Part shown: positions 6,266 through 13,440 of the stretch, piece after piece
How the letters are laid out: each line of letters begins with the position of its first letter
Numbering within the stretch: position 1 is the stretch's first letter
Assembly (NCBI GenBank): GCA_040756655.1
Contig: JBFLYN010000044.1
Coordinates: 1-22,753 of the forward strand
Reading direction: 5' to 3'
DNA: 22,753 bases
DNA from: JBFLYN01 sp040756655
Lineage (GTDB): Bacteria > Bacillota > Sulfobacillia > UBA8153
Made by a program: the position numbers and the translations under genes
Notes under the pieces: model-generated
Database searches by the model: none
Seen by the model: only the letters and a program-made list of their open reading frames with translations
Told to the model about the DNA's origin: nothing

Positions 6266-7870
6266 ATGTTCAGGCGTCTTTTGAGTCTTCTTCTAGTTCT
6301 CGCCCTGGTAGGAGGAGGAGGATACTATCTCTACGAGCGCCTGCTGGGGTTACGTGAGCAGGAGATGGCACCAGTGTACGCTACGGCTGCTGTCCGGCGT
6401 GGAAACATTAGAGTCGTGGTGGAGGGTTTTGGGCAATTACACCCCACCTTCTATAGCTATATTGAGTCTCCCACCGAAGGCAGAGTCGAAAGCCTCCTGA
6501 TCGAGCAAGGCCAGACCATCGAGGCCGGCCAGCTTATTGCCAGGCTTTCCAATGATAAGATCGGCTACGAACTCCAAGAAGCGGAGCTGACCCTCGAGCG
6601 GTTACGGCTGGAGCTATCGGAACTGCTCAATGTCCCGGTAAGCGAGGTCACCCGGGTAGACCCCTCCCGCGGGGCCCAGATCCGCGCTCCCATCGATGGC
6701 CGCATTACCGACTTGCGGGTCGAGTCCGGGTCTACCCTTGCCGAGGGAAGCCATGTGGCGCGGATCGTGGACGATTCCCGGGTAATCCTGGTGGCCGAAC
6801 TCCTCCACGGCGAGGTTACCGGCGTGGTGCGCGGCCAGCTGGTCACCCTCCGGTTTCCCCAGTTTGACAGCGCCATTGAGGGGACAGTGCGGGAGATCAC
6901 CGAAAACCCCATTCCCAAGGACACGCATTTTGTGTACCGGGTCACCATCGAGGCTCCCAACCCCGGCCTCCTTAGACCCGGCATGCAGACCAAGATCACC
7001 ATGCACCCGCCCACCGGCCCGGTGCCGGTGGCCCGCGAGCAGACCATCGATAGGTTTTGGCAAGAAACCTTTGTGTACAGCCCGGCCCAGGGTACTGTTG
7101 CCACCGTGCACGTCAAGGAACTGGGCAGGGTCAAGGCCGGCGAGGTGCTAGTCACCCTAGGCGGGGATGCCACGCGACGTTACATCCAGAAAAAGCAGCT
7201 GGATATCCGGGAACTGGAGTTGTCCATTGCCCAAAAACAGGACATCCGCGAAAAGCTAACGGTGTATTCCCAGATCAGTGGCACCGTGGCCTGGGTGAAC
7301 GCCCGGGTTGGGCAGTTTGTGCGGCCGGGCGAGCCCTTCGCTCACGTATTCGATAACCGGAGGATGAACCTGAATATACGCGTGGACGAGATCGATGTGG
7401 TCCATCTCAAGGATGGCCAACAGGCCCAGATTACCGTTGAAGCCCTGCCGGGGCGGACTTTTCCGGCCAAGGTCATACGAGTGGACATGTGGGGCCACAC
7501 CGAAGGCGGCTTTGCCCAGTATGGGGTTTTCTTGCAGGTGGATGAGACCGAAGTGCTCAAGCCGGGTATGACGGCCAACGTGAGCATTTTCATTGACGAG
7601 AAACAGGATGTTCTCCTGGTGCCCATGGAGTCTGTGTTTGAACGGGATGGCAAGGCCTGTGTAGAAATACTCACGCCCAGTGGCCCCCGTTTGGTGGAAG
7701 TGGAAATTGGGCTGATCAACGACCGGGTGGCCGAGATCATATCCGGCCTGGAAGAAGGTCAACAGGTGATCACCGGCAGCTCCGCCGACCGGCTGGACCG
7801 ACCCGACGCCAACGATCCCAGGTCGAGCCCGGGGATTCCTACCCCCATGCCCATTAAAGATCCCAGGTAA
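6266..7870 (+). CDS. Membrane-fusion protein (HlyD/MacA type) with two tandem adaptor modules
   Basis: The 534-residue product is longer than usual for the family (about 350-420). One N-terminal membrane segment (about residues 3-23) anchors it. Two lipoyl-like/beta-barrel units follow in series. The first begins at SPTEGRVESLLIEQGQ (about 68), has a short alpha-hairpin, returns at RAPIDGRITDLRVESG and ends with a barrel (RPGMQTKITMHP). The second begins at SPAQGTVATVHVKELG (about 272), has its own hairpin, returns at SQISGTVAWVNARVGQ, and ends with a barrel and membrane-proximal domain (KPGMTANVSIFID, then VLLVPMESVFERDG). It probably couples the permease encoded 13 bp downstream to a substrate or the cell wall. 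The start at 6266 is preferred over the ATG at 6245 because AGGGGG sits 10-15 nt before it. No ATPase gene is nearby. Confidence 0.85.
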   Translation: MFRRLLSLLLVLALVGGGGYYLYERLLGLREQEMAPVYATAAVRRGNIRVVVEGFGQLHPTFYSYIESPTEGRVESLLIEQGQTIEAGQLIARLSNDKIGYELQEAELTLERLRLELSELLNVPVSEVTRVDPSRGAQIRAPIDGRITDLRVESGSTLAEGSHVARIVDDSRVILVAELLHGEVTGVVRGQLVTLRFPQFDSAIEGTVREITENPIPKDTHFVYRVTIEAPNPGLLRPGMQTKITMHPPTGPVPVAREQTIDRFWQETFVYSPAQGTVATVHVKELGRVKAGEVLVTLGGDATRRYIQKKQLDIRELELSIAQKQDIREKLTVYSQISGTVAWVNARVGQFVRPGEPFAHVFDNRRMNLNIRVDEIDVVHLKDGQQAQITVEALPGRTFPAKVIRVDMWGHTEGGFAQYGVFLQVDETEVLKPGMTANVSIFIDEKQDVLLVPMESVFERDGKACVEILTPSGPRLVEVEIGLINDRVAEIISGLEEGQQVITGSSADRLDRPDANDPRSSPGIPTPMPIKDPR

Positions 7871-7883
7871 GGAGGCCGCCCAC

Positions 7884-9173
7884 GTGAATGGCATTGTCAG
7901 GTTCTGGTCCCGGGTGGCCTTCGGGGTCCAGCAGGCCCTGAACGGGCTGTCCTCCAACCGCCTGCGTTCGCTCATCACCGTGCTCGGGGTGACTATAGGG
8001 GTTGCCTCGGTAGTCAGCCTGGTGGCTGTGGGCGAGGGCGCGCGCATGGCCATAGTGCGGCAGTTCGAAAGCCTCGGGACCAATATCATCAAAGTTGAGA
8101 GTCACCACCAGCGGGCCCGCTTGACACTGGACGATGCAGTGGATTTGCAGGAACGGGTGCCGGATCTGGTCGCCACCATGCCCGTGGTGCGAGCCACCGC
8201 CCAGGTGCGCTGGCGGCGGGGAGGCAGCGAGTACTCGCTCCTAGGGGTAAACGAGCACTTTCCCGTGATCACCGACCAGACCATGGCGGCAGGAAGGTTC
8301 TTCTCTCACCTTCACGTCAAGGAGCGCCTGCGGGTAGCTGTGGTGGGCCGTAACGTAGTTACCACCCTGTTCCAGGGAAGAAACCCGGTGGGCCAGCGCA
8401 TCTATCTCGGAGGCCAGCAGTTCACGGTCATTGGGGTGCTCAATGCCAAGGGGGCCGGCATGGCCAACGACGTGGACAACCGGATCATCATCCCGGTGAC
8501 CACGGCCCAAAGACTGACTCGCAATTACATGGTCAACGAGGTGTGGGCCAAAGCCCAGGACCAGGAGCACGCCAAGGCAGCCTTGGTCCAGATCTCCCGC
8601 ATATACCGGAATAAGCTGGGGATTACCGACAACGTTGCCAAGGAAGAGGACTATTGGAAGTATGGCGAGTACTACGGTGGCTACTACGGGCCGGGAGATG
8701 TGCGGCTGGATATGCCCGGTGGCACCGGCACGCTGCTTTCCATCACCAGCCTCAACGAGATGGTGGAAGAAGCGTCCAAGGCCAACCGGGTGATGACCCT
8801 GATGCTGGGCAGCATTGCCGGGGTATCCCTGCTCGTGGGCGGCTTGGGCATTATGAACATCATGCTGGTGGCCGTCACCGAGCGCACCAGCGAGATCGGG
8901 CTGCGCAAGGCCGTGGGTGCCCGACGAACCGATCTCTTGTTCCAATTCCTGGTGGAGGCATTTGTCCTCAGCGCCCTGGGTGGCCTGGTGGGACTCAGCT
9001 TGGGTTACACGGGCACCGGGTTCCTCCTGCGGTACGGGGTGGAAGCAGAGCTTACCTGGACTGCATCGTGGGTGGCCTTGGCCGCAGCCTTGGGGGTAGG
9101 TGTAGTCTTCGGCGCTTATCCGGCCCACGTAGCTTCGGGATTGGCCCCGGTCGAGGCGCTCAGAAGACAGTAG
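7884..9173 (+). CDS. MacB/FtsX-type ABC permease
   Basis: The 429-residue protein has the MacB layout. An N-terminal membrane helix (RLRSLITVLGVTIGVASVVSLVAVGEG, about residues 27-53) is followed by a large extracytoplasmic MacB core with the VVGRNVVTTLF and NPVGQRIYLGGQQFTVIGVL segments (about 150-190). Three C-terminal helices form the FtsX domain (from about residue 305), with the conserved ERTSEIGLRKAVGARRTDL between the first two. The GTG start is fixed by GGAGG 8 nt upstream. The gene directly follows the membrane-fusion gene and forms one operon with it. The ATPase (MacB-like NBD or LolD-type) normally needed is absent from the window, so it must be supplied from elsewhere. Substrate unknown; relatives export peptides, lipoproteins or drugs. 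Confidence 0.9.
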   Translation: MNGIVRFWSRVAFGVQQALNGLSSNRLRSLITVLGVTIGVASVVSLVAVGEGARMAIVRQFESLGTNIIKVESHHQRARLTLDDAVDLQERVPDLVATMPVVRATAQVRWRRGGSEYSLLGVNEHFPVITDQTMAAGRFFSHLHVKERLRVAVVGRNVVTTLFQGRNPVGQRIYLGGQQFTVIGVLNAKGAGMANDVDNRIIIPVTTAQRLTRNYMVNEVWAKAQDQEHAKAALVQISRIYRNKLGITDNVAKEEDYWKYGEYYGGYYGPGDVRLDMPGGTGTLLSITSLNEMVEEASKANRVMTLMLGSIAGVSLLVGGLGIMNIMLVAVTERTSEIGLRKAVGARRTDLLFQFLVEAFVLSALGGLVGLSLGYTGTGFLLRYGVEAELTWTASWVALAAALGVGVVFGAYPAHVASGLAPVEALRRQ

Positions 9174-9220
9174 CCCCGGGGAAGAGGAGAAGCAAGGCTA
9201 CTGGGAGAACTCTCTCACGG

Positions 9221-10102
9221 GTGAGGGACTTGACAGAACTCCGGGTTGAGAACCAGACGGTCTACTTCAAGAGCGCAGAGCATATGGCCGAACTTGGGGA
9301 GGGCGACGTCTCCCTGACGGTGACGTCGCCTCCCTACTGGGACCTCAAGAACTACCAGCACCCCGGCCAGATTGGCCAAGAAGATTATCGCGTGTACCTG
9401 GCCCGCCTGGACCAGGTATGGCAGGAGTGCTACCGGGTATCCCACTCCCGGGCGGTGCTGGCCATCAACGTCAACAGCCGGCGGCGGAGCAAGGTGTTCT
9501 ATCCCCTGGCCTTCGACATCGCCGGCTCCATCACTGGCTGGGTGCTGGTGGACATCTTAGTCTGGTATATCCCCAACGCCCTGCCCCAGTCCAAGTGGTA
9601 CCTCGACCGGGTTCACGACAACAAGTTCGAGTTCATCCTGGTGTTTGCCAAGGACTATCGCTACGACTACACTTTTAACAAAGTCCGGATCACCCAGAAG
9701 TACCGCGAAAAGGACCCCCGGGATACCAAGCGCAACTCCCAGGGCCGTGGCATCGGCAACGTTCTCAGGATCCCGGCCTACCGCCCGCCCACCGTCAAGC
9801 AACTCCATTACCACGCTGCCGCTTTTCCTGAGGAACTGCCCTATTACCTAATCCACACCTACTCCAATCCCGGAGACCTGGTGCTGGACCCCTTTGCCGG
9901 CTCAGGCACGACCCTCAAGGTCGCCCGCAATCTGGGTCGCCCCGGGGTGGGTTACGAGATAAACCCGGACTTTGCTTCGGTCATGGCCAGCCGTATCGCC
10001 GAAGAATGGCAGGGTCCGCCCTTTGAGCAGCTGGACATCATCTCCATGCACGACCCCGATCCCGACCGGTACCGGAAGCGAGTGCCGCGCGTCACCAGGT
10101 AG
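9221..10102 (+). CDS. Solitary beta-class DNA methyltransferase (probably N4-cytosine)
   Basis: The 293-residue enzyme has the beta-class motif order: catalytic motif IV TSPPYW at residues 35-40, and the S-adenosylmethionine site DPFAGSGTT at 223-231. The region between, including DILVWYIPNALPQSKWYLDR and the family hallmark HDNKFEFILVFAK, would hold target recognition. A Ser/Thr before PPYW is typical of N4-cytosine methyltransferases, while N6-adenine enzymes more often have DPPY; this is a tendency and not proof. No restriction endonuclease is nearby, so it is an orphan with an epigenetic or protective role. The start is uncertain. GTG 9221 is in frame but its GGGAG is 13 nt away, and TTG 9230 is an alternative. 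The GTG lies in an inverted repeat (TCTCTCAC-GG-GTGAGGGA, 9211-9228). It starts 47 bp after the permease gene and may be read from the same transcript. Confidence 0.88.
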   Translation: MRDLTELRVENQTVYFKSAEHMAELGEGDVSLTVTSPPYWDLKNYQHPGQIGQEDYRVYLARLDQVWQECYRVSHSRAVLAINVNSRRRSKVFYPLAFDIAGSITGWVLVDILVWYIPNALPQSKWYLDRVHDNKFEFILVFAKDYRYDYTFNKVRITQKYREKDPRDTKRNSQGRGIGNVLRIPAYRPPTVKQLHYHAAAFPEELPYYLIHTYSNPGDLVLDPFAGSGTTLKVARNLGRPGVGYEINPDFASVMASRIAEEWQGPPFEQLDIISMHDPDPDRYRKRVPRVTR

Positions 10103-10112
10103 GCCGGAGGCT

Positions 10113-10721
10113 TCAGACAGATGAAGGCGTGCCTGCAGTCAGGAGGCTGTTGAGGGTCACTGCAGAGAAACCGCGACGTTTCAGACCATCCAAGATGCCG
10201 GGCAAGGCATCCACCGTGGGTTTGGGAGGATCGTGCAGAACTATAATGGCCCCCGGAGACAGGGCAGTCAACACCCTGGACACGACGGTGGATGCATGCG
10301 GACTCGACCAATCCCTGGGATCCACGTTCCAGAGGGCCAAGTAGGCATACCCCATCTGCCCGGCTACGACCTGCACCAGCTTGCTGAAGGCACCGTAGGG
10401 CGGGCGGAAATGCCGATGGGGTCCGATCACGGACCGGGCCTTGGCTAGGTCGTTTCTGATCGCGGCCGGTCCCAGCCGGGCCAGGTTGGGATGGGCATGG
10501 GAATGGCTGCCGATTTCGTACCCGCTGCCGGTCAGTTCCGCAAGAAGCTTGGGGTATTTGGCGGCCTCCTGTCCCAGGACAAAGAAGGTGGCGGCAGCCT
10601 GGTAAGAGCGTAGGATCTCGAGCTTAGGAGCAGTGTAGCGCGGGTGGGGACCATCGTCGAAGGTAAGAGCCACCCAAGGTTTGTCTGTCTTCACCCGGCG
10701 CAATATGATCGCAGCCGACAT
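10113..10721 (-). CDS. Polysaccharide deacetylase (NodB homology domain)
   Basis: The 202-residue protein is essentially one NodB domain. Motif 1 is TFDDGPHP (residues 20-27, catalytic Asp pair). Motif 2 is GSHSHAHPNL (71-80, metal-binding His). Motif 3 is RPPYG, motif 4 is the WNVDPRDW stretch, and motif 5 is IIVLHD. The family removes N-acetyl groups from peptidoglycan, chitin-like or other polysaccharides. No signal peptide or membrane helix is seen, which is unusual for a cell-wall enzyme, unless the true start lies further upstream. The ATG at 10721 is chosen because GGAGGTGG lies 5 nt before it; the in-frame ATG at 10742 lacks such a site. The gene is convergent with the methyltransferase (10-bp gap) and divergent from the small membrane peptide gene. 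Confidence 0.9.
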   Translation of the reverse strand: MSAAIILRRVKTDKPWVALTFDDGPHPRYTAPKLEILRSYQAAATFFVLGQEAAKYPKLLAELTGSGYEIGSHSHAHPNLARLGPAAIRNDLAKARSVIGPHRHFRPPYGAFSKLVQVVAGQMGYAYLALWNVDPRDWSSPHASTVVSRVLTALSPGAIIVLHDPPKPTVDALPGILDGLKRRGFSAVTLNSLLTAGTPSSV

Positions 10722-10789
10722 CTGGACCACCTCCATCAGCATGGATCCAGACTATGCCGGGGAGGGAGTTCGTGCGCAGATGCACTAAA

Positions 10790-10818
10790 TTGACAAAATT
10801 GTAAGTCAAGTATATACT
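10790..10818 (+). promoter_or_regulatory. Strong promoter of the 29-residue membrane peptide
   Basis: The consensus -35 TTGACA (10790-10795) is 17 nt from TATACT (10813-10818). Transcription would start near 10825, just ahead of the ribosome site of the small gene at 10843. It is among the best sigma-A promoters in the window. Confidence 0.85.
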
Positions 10819-10842
10819 GGTGGAGGAAGGGAGGGGTTCGGG

Positions 10843-10932
10843 ATGGAGGCTCTATATATTGCGGGTGCCGGGTTGTTGATGATTACTAACGCTTTGCGGT
10901 TTTACTGGCTGCTCCGGTTACGCCAGCGCTAA
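10843..10932 (+). CDS. 29-residue single-helix membrane peptide
   Basis: This short gene starts at ATG 10843 behind GGGAGGGG (6-nt spacing) and ends at TAA 10932. The product begins MEALYIAGAGLLMITNALRF and continues to a basic end RLRQR. It is a single hydrophobic helix with a polar, positively charged C-terminus, as in many small membrane regulators or toxin-like peptides. Three signals support it as a real gene: the strong promoter at 10790-10818, the good ribosome site, and two terminators beginning 13 nt after the stop. The neighbours (deacetylase, rsgA leader) do not reveal its partner. No family is recognised. No antisense promoter of a type I toxin system was found, although the second terminator is also T-rich on the minus strand. 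Confidence 0.7.
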   Translation: MEALYIAGAGLLMITNALRFYWLLRLRQR

Positions 10933-10945
10933 AAAGGGCCATACC

Positions 10946-10964
10946 GGGCGGTCACCGCCCTTTT
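10946..10964 (+). terminator. Terminator of the 29-residue peptide gene
   Basis: The hairpin GGGCGG-TCA-CCGCCC (10946-10960) is followed by TTTT (10961-10964), 13 nt after the stop codon. Confidence 0.8.
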
Positions 10965-10981
10965 GACATAGATTGTGAAAA

Positions 10982-11001
10982 AGCCCCCAGGGGCTGTTTT
11001 T
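10982..11001. terminator. Second, bidirectional terminator
   Basis: AGCCC-CCAG-GGGCT (10982-10995) is followed by GTTTTT on the plus strand. It is preceded by a run of five A (10978-10982), which gives a T run on the minus strand. It can stop transcription in either direction and insulates the peptide gene from the RNA gene that follows. Confidence 0.65.
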
Positions 11002-11027
11002 GATTGAACCCCTTTGGGCCCGCCCGC

Positions 11028-11055
11028 TTGACATTCCGTGGTGGTGGCATATAAT
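11028..11055 (+). promoter_or_regulatory. Promoter of the rsgA leader or small RNA
   Basis: TTGACA (11028-11033) and TATAAT (11050-11055) are both perfect matches, separated by 16 nt. The expected start is near 11062. It lies 230 bp ahead of rsgA, leaving a long leader. Confidence 0.88.
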
Positions 11056-11061
11056 GACCTT

Positions 11062-11230
11062 GGAAGCAAATGCCTCTTTCCAGGGGGTGGTGTTGATGAT
11101 GAGCTCGGTGTTCTTGCCATGCAGCTCAAAATCGCGCGGCCCCCGGTCTGCCTGACGCTGTCTTGCGCGCCCCGGGCCGCGTGCCCGTGGCGCCCGTAGC
11201 ATTTCTGGGCCACGGGTTGGCCCAGTTTTT
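11062..11230 (+). ncRNA. Structured RNA (leader/attenuator or small RNA) ahead of rsgA
   Basis: A transcript of about 170 nt is framed by the perfect promoter at 11028-11055 and the terminator at 11205-11230. Helices seen by eye: AAATGC (11068-11073) with GCATTT (11199-11204) encloses TGAGCT/AGCTCA (11100-11105 with 11123-11128) and CGCGGCCC/GGGCCGCG (11135-11142 with 11174-11181). CCCGTGGC (11184-11191) can pair with GCCACGGG (11209-11216), which would break the terminator stem. This is the layout of an attenuator. A 19-codon frame (11096-11155) behind AGGGGGTGG could be a leader peptide crossing these helices. It matches no riboswitch class I recognise. A free-standing small RNA, including a 6S-like one, is the alternative. 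Confidence 0.6.
11205..11230 (+). terminator. Terminator directly before rsgA
   Basis: A perfect 8-bp stem, CTGGGCCA/TGGCCCAG (11205-11212 with 11218-11225), has a 5-nt loop and five T (11226-11230). It ends 27 nt before the rsgA start, leaving no room for another promoter. RsgA expression from this transcript therefore requires read-through or antitermination. Confidence 0.85.
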
Positions 11231-11257
11231 GTTTGAGATACAGCGGAGGTGCAGACT

Positions 11258-12142
11258 TTGAAAAGACCGTTGGTCGTGGCCGTGTTGCGCGGCCGTTGTC
11301 TGGTCCGTCACGGAGACGAAACTATCTCCTGCCGGGTGCGGGGGAATCTCATCAAGGGAAAAGCGGGTAGTACCTGCCCGGTGTGCGTGGGTGACGAGGT
11401 AGAATTGGTCAAGTCGGGCGGCGAGGGTGTCATCCAGCGTATCTACCCCCGGCGCACCAAGCTTTCCCGTCGGGTCAACAACCATGTTGAACAGGTCATC
11501 GCCGCCAACGTGGACCAGGCCGTCATCGTAGTGGCTGCCGCCCATCCCCCGGCCAGAACCGGGACCATCGAAAGGTACCTGATCTCGGCCACGGCTGGAG
11601 GGCTCAGCCCCTTGCTGTGCGTCAACAAGATCGACTTGGATGAACGCGCTGCCCGGGCCGTGGCCGCCCGGTACCAAGACCAGCTCGGCGTAATTCTCAC
11701 CAGTACCGTAACGGGAGCCGGCCTGGCCCAGCTCCGGTTGGCGCTGGCCTCCCGCATCTCGGTGTTCACAGGTCCTTCGGGCGTGGGCAAGTCGTCGCTG
11801 TTGAATGCCCTGGAACCGGGACTGGATCTGGCCTCCGGGGAAGTGACGGACTACGGAAAGGGCAGGCATACCACCACCGGAAGCTGGCTGGTGGAGCTTT
11901 CCACCGGTGGCCTGGTAGTGGATACTCCCGGGCACCGGGCCATCGATCTCTGGTACCAGGAAGGCCCGTCGGGTTCCACTTTTCCGGAGATCGCAGACAT
12001 CGGGACCGGGTGCAGGTTCCGGAACTGTTCACACACTCACGAACCAGGCTGTGCTGTGAAGGAAGCGGTACAGAACGGGGAAGTGGACGTGGAACGCTAC
12101 CGCCAGTACGTAAAACTCGCAGGCTTCCAGCCTGTGTTCTAG
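11258..12142 (+). CDS. rsgA: Ribosome small subunit GTPase RsgA
   Basis: RsgA is a GTPase that acts late in assembly of the 30S subunit. The 294-residue protein has the full layout: an N-terminal OB-fold (to about residue 70), then a circularly permuted GTPase with G4 NKID before G1 GPSGVGKSSL and G3 DTPG, and a C-terminal zinc site (GCRFRNCSHTHEPGCAV). The order G4-G1-G3 identifies the family. The start is TTG 11258, because GGAGG (11245-11249) lies 8 nt upstream; the in-frame GTG at 11249 overlaps that site and cannot be used. A structured leader with its own terminator lies directly upstream, suggesting control by attenuation. The HD-domain gene follows after 18 bp and is probably co-transcribed. 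Confidence 0.96.
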   Translation: MKRPLVVAVLRGRCLVRHGDETISCRVRGNLIKGKAGSTCPVCVGDEVELVKSGGEGVIQRIYPRRTKLSRRVNNHVEQVIAANVDQAVIVVAAAHPPARTGTIERYLISATAGGLSPLLCVNKIDLDERAARAVAARYQDQLGVILTSTVTGAGLAQLRLALASRISVFTGPSGVGKSSLLNALEPGLDLASGEVTDYGKGRHTTTGSWLVELSTGGLVVDTPGHRAIDLWYQEGPSGSTFPEIADIGTGCRFRNCSHTHEPGCAVKEAVQNGEVDVERYRQYVKLAGFQPVF

Positions 12143-12160
12143 CCAGGAGGGTGAAATGGT

Positions 12161-13363
12161 TTGGTAATAAGGGATCCGGTGCATGGGGATATCGAGCTTA
12201 CGACCACGGAGACCCGGGTCCTGGACTGTCCGGCCATCCAGAGGCTGCGGGGTATCCGCCAGCTGGGTGCGGCCCACCTGGTCTACCCCGGCTGCAATCA
12301 CACCCGCTTTGAGCATGCCTTGGGCACCCTGGCCGTGACCAAGCGCGTCCTGGACCAGCTGAAAAGCCGCGGCCACTCGGTGGATGATGAGCGCCAGGCA
12401 GTGGCTCTGGCGGCCCTAGTCCATGACGTGGGTTTCGTTCCCTACGGGCACTTCTTCGAGGATGTGCTGGCCCTGCTACCCCGGCACGACACGGTGGAGC
12501 GGGTCCAGGAAGCCATCGCCGGGGAAGTTGCCGCGGTGCTGGGGGCCGGGCTGGCTGGCGACGTCTTGGCCGTCTTTTCCGGGGCATCACCTCCCTGGGC
12601 GCGGTCGGTGGTGGCCGGGGTCATAGATGCGGACCTTCTGGATTACCTCCGCCGCGATGCCTACTACGCCGGCCTGGCCCAGGACTATGACGATCGCATC
12701 TTCCGCTACCTGGTGGTGGCGGACGGGGCTCTGGCGGTGGAGACCAACCGGGACGGCGTGTACCGGCCGGACGCCGTATCAGAACTGGTCAACCTCCTGC
12801 GCCTAAGGTACTACCTGATGGAACGGGTGTACTACCATCATGCCAAGCTGGCCGCCGAGGCCATGCTCGGGAAGGCCCTGGAAATGGCTTTGGAAGACGG
12901 GTACCCACCAGGCAAGCTCTACAACCTGACCGATGCCGGGCTTTTCGAAGACCTGGCCCGCACCCGCGGCGCCGGACTAGTGGAGGCCATCGGACGCAGG
13001 CAGCTGTTCAAGCGGGCCTACGTGCTCACAGCCAGGACCGTGCCGGCGGAGGAACGAGTGGAACTGGCCCGGCGCTTCCGCCAATCCCGGCCAAGGCGCG
13101 AGGCCGAGCGCTGGCTAGCAGGCAGGGAGGGGGACGTGGCCGTATGCTGCCTGCCTCCAACGCTCATGAAGGAGGCATCCTTTCCCCTGGTCACCGGGGA
13201 CAGGCTGCCCCAGGAGGTTCCCTTGGACATCAGTGCCCTGGAAGAAAGCTACGGCAATCTCTGGCGCCTGTACGTGTTTGCTCCCACCGAACATGCCGGC
13301 CGGGTGGGAATGGCTGCGGCTGAATACTTCGGAAGGGCTTCTGAGCATCGGCGGAAAGCCTGA
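12161..13363 (+). CDS. HD-domain phosphohydrolase (dNTPase/SAMHD1-like)
   Basis: The 400-residue protein opens with VIRDPVHGDIEL, the standard start of dGTPase/SAMHD1-related HD hydrolases. The metal site is visible: H52 in NHTRFEHALG, H88-D89 in ALVHDVG, H97, and the distal Asp in VIDADLLDYLRRD (about 156-158). All catalytic residues are present. Relatives remove triphosphate from deoxynucleotides or cleave other phosphoesters; the exact substrate is open. The TTG start at 12161 follows GGAGG at 10 nt. It is the second gene after rsgA and converges on the DUF362 gene, with a 7-bp inverted repeat (13381-13387/13417-13423) in the gap. Confidence 0.87.
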   Translation: MVIRDPVHGDIELTTTETRVLDCPAIQRLRGIRQLGAAHLVYPGCNHTRFEHALGTLAVTKRVLDQLKSRGHSVDDERQAVALAALVHDVGFVPYGHFFEDVLALLPRHDTVERVQEAIAGEVAAVLGAGLAGDVLAVFSGASPPWARSVVAGVIDADLLDYLRRDAYYAGLAQDYDDRIFRYLVVADGALAVETNRDGVYRPDAVSELVNLLRLRYYLMERVYYHHAKLAAEAMLGKALEMALEDGYPPGKLYNLTDAGLFEDLARTRGAGLVEAIGRRQLFKRAYVLTARTVPAEERVELARRFRQSRPRREAERWLAGREGDVAVCCLPPTLMKEASFPLVTGDRLPQEVPLDISALEESYGNLWRLYVFAPTEHAGRVGMAAAEYFGRASEHRRKA

Positions 13364-13380
13364 CGGCTTGCGACAGAAGG

Positions 13381-13423
13381 CCCGGTCCAGCCGGAGAACC
13401 GCTCACCACCTTTCATGACCGGG
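13381..13423. repeat. Inverted repeat between convergent genes
   Basis: CCCGGTC (13381-13387) and GACCGGG (13417-13423) are perfect complements 29 nt apart, in the 77-bp gap between the convergent HD and DUF362 genes. There is no T run, so it is at best a weak termination or stability element. Confidence 0.3.
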
Positions 13424-13440
13424 AGGCGCGTGAATAAGGG

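Noticed and set aside
8654..9220. N-terminal extension of the methyltransferase frame
   Set aside because: It is the out-of-frame shadow of the permease gene; the methyltransferase similarity begins after 9221.
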